From: Cardiocondyla obscurior
Taxonomy: Eukaryota; Arthropoda; Insecta; Hymenoptera; Formicidae
Length of the DNA: 64,000 nt
Assembly: GCF_019399895.1 (NCBI RefSeq)
Contig: NC_091881.1
Span: 1,986,501-2,050,500, forward strand
Direction: 5' to 3'
A program made the position numbers and the translations under genes. This document shows, in pieces, positions 60,301-64,000 of this stretch. The notes beneath the pieces are model-generated. The model made no database searches. It was not told where the DNA came from and worked only from the letters and a program-made list of their open reading frames with translations. How positions within the stretch are numbered: position 1 is the first letter of the stretch; each line of letters begins with the position of its first letter.

Positions 60301-61817
60301 CTTTGATTTTTCCTTTTTTGAAGGTGGTTCCCATTCAACCCAATCATCTGGTTCAAGTGTACATTCCCAGACGCAAACTCGGCCATTTCTGTAAAGAAAA
60401 AAAATTCCCAAAAATATATATAGGCAAATTTAAATTTTTTACATTATATATTCCCATTAAAAAAAAGTTATCTTACTTGCTAATCGTGTATAAATCATAT
60501 TGCTTTGATTCAAAGAAACATGCCACTATTACATCAGAATGGCTACCCAATGTAATCCATCTAAAGTTTGCCCATTTCTGTAAACTATATATTTTCACTG
60601 TGGTATCTTTTGAACCAACCGCTAACAATTTCGAATCAAAAGACCATCTGATACACGTTGTTTCAGCAGTAGCTCCATGAAATGCACGTTCCATGATAAA
60701 CGGATTATAATCGCCCGTTTGTAAGCCTGGTGCATTAAAAATAAAAACTGAAACATAAAAACAATGGTATTTTATATAATTATTACATGTTTTATGTATA
60801 AAACTTTAGAATAGGAAACTTACCACCGCCTCCTTTACAAACTGCAAAATGCTTTCCATCTGGAGAAAATTTTACACATTTGGGACGTCCTTTAAATCTG
60901 TATTTATGTAAAATTACTTTGCTTATCAAACTAATAATATGAGCTTCACCATCTATAGATATAAAATTAAATTATATTTTTTTTATATTATTAAATATAT
61001 AATTTTATAAAATATATGATAAAATTTTTACCTGCATTAATTGCTACTAACATACTACCATTTGGAGATATATCAATAGTAGTATAATTAAATCTGCTTT
61101 CCACAGGAAGTGTCATAGACTTGTTGCTAAAATAAAACGATTTTTTATATAAATTAAATAATTGCCTAATGCCATATAAAATATACATAAAATATTAATA
61201 TTTAATTCATATTAAAATACTTTTTAAACAACTTACTTTTTCAAGTCAAAAATTGTAATTCTATTGCCCACAGGGCTAATAACTGATGATCCATCTGGAG
61301 AGAAGAGTAAATCTCCTTTACGATAAACTGTTCCAAGTAAATTACTGAACTACAACACAGAAACCAAAAAACATTATTAATTTATAATTTATATATTGTT
61401 ACTTTCATCCCGAAAGAGCCTGCACTCTCCGCGACGCGGAGAAAAATTATTCATATTTAAGAAAAAACGACTCGTTTTATTAACAGAATAAAAAATAAAA
61501 AAATTAATTAATAGTCTTTACGAGAAAGACTCGTACAGCAGAAAATGAAATACAGCGAGAAATAATATTTCACGTACTGATAGTAAAAATTATTTTACGT
61601 GCAAAAATTAATATAAAATTTTTTTATAATGTGTATATTATATACACGTTTTACTTTTTATTTCATGATAATTAAAAGAAGTTATACAAATAATACAACT
61701 TTATAGGTTATAAAAGCAGCAATTTGATTTAACTTGAATACGATCAGTAAAAAAAATATCTCGTAGACTGTGAATTTTTTTAAATAATAAATATTTTACC
61801 TTATATGAGAATTTCAT
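57376..61817 (-). CDS. PWP2: PWP2 / UTP1 SSU-processome WD-repeat protein, 15 exons
   Basis: Periodic tryptophan protein 2, core of the UTP-B complex that binds the 5' ETS of pre-rRNA and is needed for 18S maturation in the nucleolus. Minus-strand exons 61817-61800, 61349-61237, 61126-61032, 60952-60824, 60747-60477, 60388-60207, 60104-59858, 59750-59246, 59097-58760, 58677-58530, 58439-58271, 58198-58055, 57976-57902, 57805-57586 and 57514-57376 join to 930 aa (human 919). Two WD40 propellers (about 10-700: SPDGKHFAVCKGGG, SHSDVIVACFF, GHRTNMNCLAYSPDGQYI, GHEGPVASLAFNP), split by the acidic linker DSDSEDDIDMEKI (about 230-250); C-terminal Utp12 domain about 760-880. Its stop is 190 bp from that of the convergent channel gene, so their 3' UTRs probably overlap. 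Confidence 0.97.
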
Positions 61818-62300
61818 CTTGTTTCATTAATATTGAACAAGTATTTATCAAATCCACGTGCACAGCATCTAACTTTCGTGCGATTCAGGGCACCACTGTC
61901 GCCGCAAATACATCGAAAGTTTTCAGCAAGATAGAAAATATCTGAAGTCTGTTGTAGGAGAAGGGTTAAAGAGATCGACGACATCGATTTCGTTAGAATA
62001 AAATCAAGAGATAGAACACGGCAAAATAAAATAAAACAAAATAAAAAGAGAATTAAATGGATCGTATGTATTTTAATTATATTTTAAATATAATTTGCCT
62101 TAATCATTATATAAGAAAAAAACGTTTAGCTGAAAACAACTTATAAATTTATATTTAATAAATTCCAAGTGTTGAACCTGCAAGTATTAATATATCGGGA
62201 TCGCGATATAATTCAAATTTATAAATCACATGAGTATCAGGTAACTTTTTTATATTTTTTAAAATTATATATACATATATATATATACGACAAACGAAGT
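61818..62300. promoter_or_regulatory. PWP2 upstream region / 3' flank of ACAD9-like gene
   Basis: 483 bp of AT-rich sequence between two minus-strand genes, holding the PWP2 promoter and the 3' UTR of the next gene. No core motif is clear. Confidence 0.45.
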
Positions 62301-64000
62301 TTAGAAAGTTCTTTTTAATGGATGTTCAGCAAAATATTCCTTTTTTTGAAACATAACTTCAGCAACATTTTTATTAAATTTATCACCATTGTTTATTTCT
62401 CCAGATATGATTTCGTCGGTGAGAATCTGCACTCTGTCTATGGAGAGAATTGCAAAACTGTTGGCCATATGTCGATCGTGCTCATGATTTCTTAAACCGA
62501 TGCTATATGCTCTGGAAGCGCGCGAAAGAACAGCGATCAAGGCGAACGTTGTCGTTGCTAATTCGCCAAGTCGACGCATTTCCATTTGTCGTTCACCTAC
62601 TTTTATGCCATAGCGTTCCAGCAATAGTAATGAAACGCCCTTCAATTTCGTGATACATTTTTCTAGCTCTCTGCTACCTAATACCAAAGACGGATGTAAA
62701 TGCTCGTCGATTTTTAACCGTAATCGATAGTCTTTACCAAAGGCCCATTTCAATATATACTCGGGAAAGTCGAAAGGATTTCGTATCTTGAATATGTGCT
62801 TGTGTAGATGTTTGCCCATGTGTTGTAGCCCAATGAGGGCTATATATGTGTTCGCATCGAGAGTATAGTTATCGAAAAGAGTGTACGATAATGCATCATT
62901 GAATATTTGTATGTAGAGATTGTCTTTCAAGTAAGCCTGTGCGCCAACGATTTGCAATCCCTCGTAAATATTCTTGACGCACTCGTTAGTGCAGTAAGTC
63001 TCCATCATAGCTTTCTCGAGTGTACAATCTTGATTTTCGAACGTGTCCATTATACCGGTGGTATAGTACAGCATGCTCTCCATACCGTACAAGCTGCTTG
63101 CCATTTTACCTATGACTTCTTGAATTCCTTCAAATTCATACATATTTCTATCCAGATGTTTCCTCTGTAATATATTCCGTGTCACTACGTTAGTAAAAGC
63201 TCTCAGCGTGCCGACCGCTTGCGCAGCGAGATTTCTATTTCCCGGAGCGAGCATATTTATCAGTACGTCTATTCCCGATCTTAAATCACCTAAAATGTTT
63301 TCCTTCGGAATCTTGGTATTTTTAAAAACGATGCTGCATGAAGGGCTATGCTGGAGCCCGACCAGATTCATAACGTCTTTATTTATAACGCCACCAAAAT
63401 TTCGCTCTACCAGAAATATAGACAGAAAATTATTTGTGGTGCTGATCGAGTGTAAGTGACCGCAACCAGAGAATACGACAAATAGATTAGCCTCGTGCCC
63501 ATTAGCGACAAATGTTTTTTCGCCGTTCAATATCCAATAATCGTTGCAATCCGATTGCGCGGCTGTGCTTTTTATACTGTGTATATTTATCCCATTTCCA
63601 GGTTCAGTGAAGCAGACAGTAGGCACGAATTCGCCGGTCGCTATTTTCGGCAAATATTTTGCCTTGATATTGTCGGAGGCCAGGGTGGAGATTATTTGAA
63701 CAGGTACGACGTGATTTTTTACTATATAACTACCTAGCCAAGGTAAGGCGCTAAGGACCTCCACCAGCTTGGCCGACTCCGTGTGATTCAAGCCCAGGCC
63801 GAGATAACGCTCCTCCACGCACGCCCTGAAGACGCCCAGCTCTCTGAGATGAGCTAGAACGTCGTGCTTTTGAATACTCTGCGGGTTCTCCAGGCACTTG
63901 GACATATACGCCTCGATGGGTTCGAGCCATTCAAAGAAACGTTGATACCTGTTCTTGGATTGCGGTTCGGAGTAATACATGAATTCTTTGTCGAACTCCG
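62301..64000 (-). CDS. ACAD9: ACAD9 / Enigma-like acyl-CoA dehydrogenase homologue, 5' end outside window
   Basis: C-terminal 559+ residues of a mitochondrial VLCAD/ACAD9-type protein; the frame stays open past 63980 to the edge, so the start is beyond the window. Numbering from the Met at 63980: ACAD N-terminal domain about 40-130; mid domain with CFTEPGNGINIHSIKS (usual pattern TEPxxGSD); ILNGEKTFVANG; C-terminal helical domain; then the ACAD9/VLCAD-specific extension. A single uninterrupted exon here. The catalytic-base loop, normally FEGTNEI, reads FDNYTLD (Asp codon 62871-62873), followed by a well conserved YIALIGLQH. The FAD-side motif GGLGYxxD is also changed (VGAQAYLKD). ACAD9 serves complex I assembly independently of dehydrogenase activity; Drosophila Enigma is a related ACAD-like mitochondrial protein. 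VLCAD itself is less likely given these losses. Confidence 0.8.
   Translation of the reverse strand, partial: EFDKEFMYYSEPQSKNRYQRFFEWLEPIEAYMSKCLENPQSIQKHDVLAHLRELGVFRACVEERYLGLGLNHTESAKLVEVLSALPWLGSYIVKNHVVPVQIISTLASDNIKAKYLPKIATGEFVPTVCFTEPGNGINIHSIKSTAAQSDCNDYWILNGEKTFVANGHEANLFVVFSGCGHLHSISTTNNFLSIFLVERNFGGVINKDVMNLVGLQHSPSCSIVFKNTKIPKENILGDLRSGIDVLINMLAPGNRNLAAQAVGTLRAFTNVVTRNILQRKHLDRNMYEFEGIQEVIGKMASSLYGMESMLYYTTGIMDTFENQDCTLEKAMMETYCTNECVKNIYEGLQIVGAQAYLKDNLYIQIFNDALSYTLFDNYTLDANTYIALIGLQHMGKHLHKHIFKIRNPFDFPEYILKWAFGKDYRLRLKIDEHLHPSLVLGSRELEKCITKLKGVSLLLLERYGIKVGERQMEMRRLGELATTTFALIAVLSRASRAYSIGLRNHEHDRHMANSFAILSIDRVQILTDEIISGEINNGDKFNKNVAEVMFQKKEYFAEHPLKRTF

Noticed and set aside
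15543..64000. Search for a transposase, reverse transcriptase, CRISPR or tRNA gene
   Set aside because: No DDE/D motif ORF, RT motif, spacer-repeat pattern or tRNA cloverleaf could be recognised by eye; a tRNAscan or RepeatMasker run could still find degraded ones.

Overview
The window is nuclear DNA from an insect. Genes have short GT-AG introns and AT-rich spacers, and the set combines an AA15-type chitin/cellulose monooxygenase, an insect-type anion-selective Cys-loop channel and conserved eukaryotic housekeeping genes. A hymenopteran such as an ant is my guess from base composition and gene style; no sequence here proves the order. Exon models were built by hand: every internal join uses a GT-AG pair and keeps the reading frame through to the stop.

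Layout. 0.8-11.5 kb is gene-dense: GLOD4 (-), FBXO21 (+), an intronless DNAJC30-like J-protein (+), a VPS37-type ESCRT-I subunit (-) and a small SKA2-like kinetochore gene (+). Two head-to-head pairs occur here (GLOD4/FBXO21 and VPS37/SKA2-like). 11.5-24 kb has no recognisable protein gene. It holds a pair of MITE-like elements (the partner copy lies at 9 kb), a ~130-bp AT-rich tandem array, a 288-bp satellite, a ~450-bp foldback hairpin inside the satellite, an inverted pair of spliced-exon-like cassettes flanking the satellite, and a block repeated again at 39-40 kb. 24.2-29.1 kb carries the AA15 LPMO gene with a probable 5' non-coding exon. 29.8-40.3 kb holds SART3 (-) and a short CC2D2A (+) sharing a ~330-bp divergent promoter, then an ELOVL fatty-acid elongase (-). 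40.3-55.1 kb is a ~15-kb gene-poor stretch that probably contains the non-coding first exon(s) of the elongase. 55.1-64 kb holds a pHCl/Hodor-like ligand-gated chloride channel (+), PWP2/UTP1 (-, convergent, 190 bp apart) and the 3' part of an ACAD9/Enigma-like acyl-CoA dehydrogenase homologue (-) that runs off the window.

The protein genes cover unrelated cell functions (rRNA processing, snRNP recycling, endosomal sorting, ubiquitin ligase, lipid elongation, ciliary transition zone), so the window is an ordinary eukaryotic neighbourhood and not a functional cluster. The most unusual material is the 15.5-22.5 kb repeat complex, the ACAD9-like protein with an altered catalytic loop, and the short CC2D2A.
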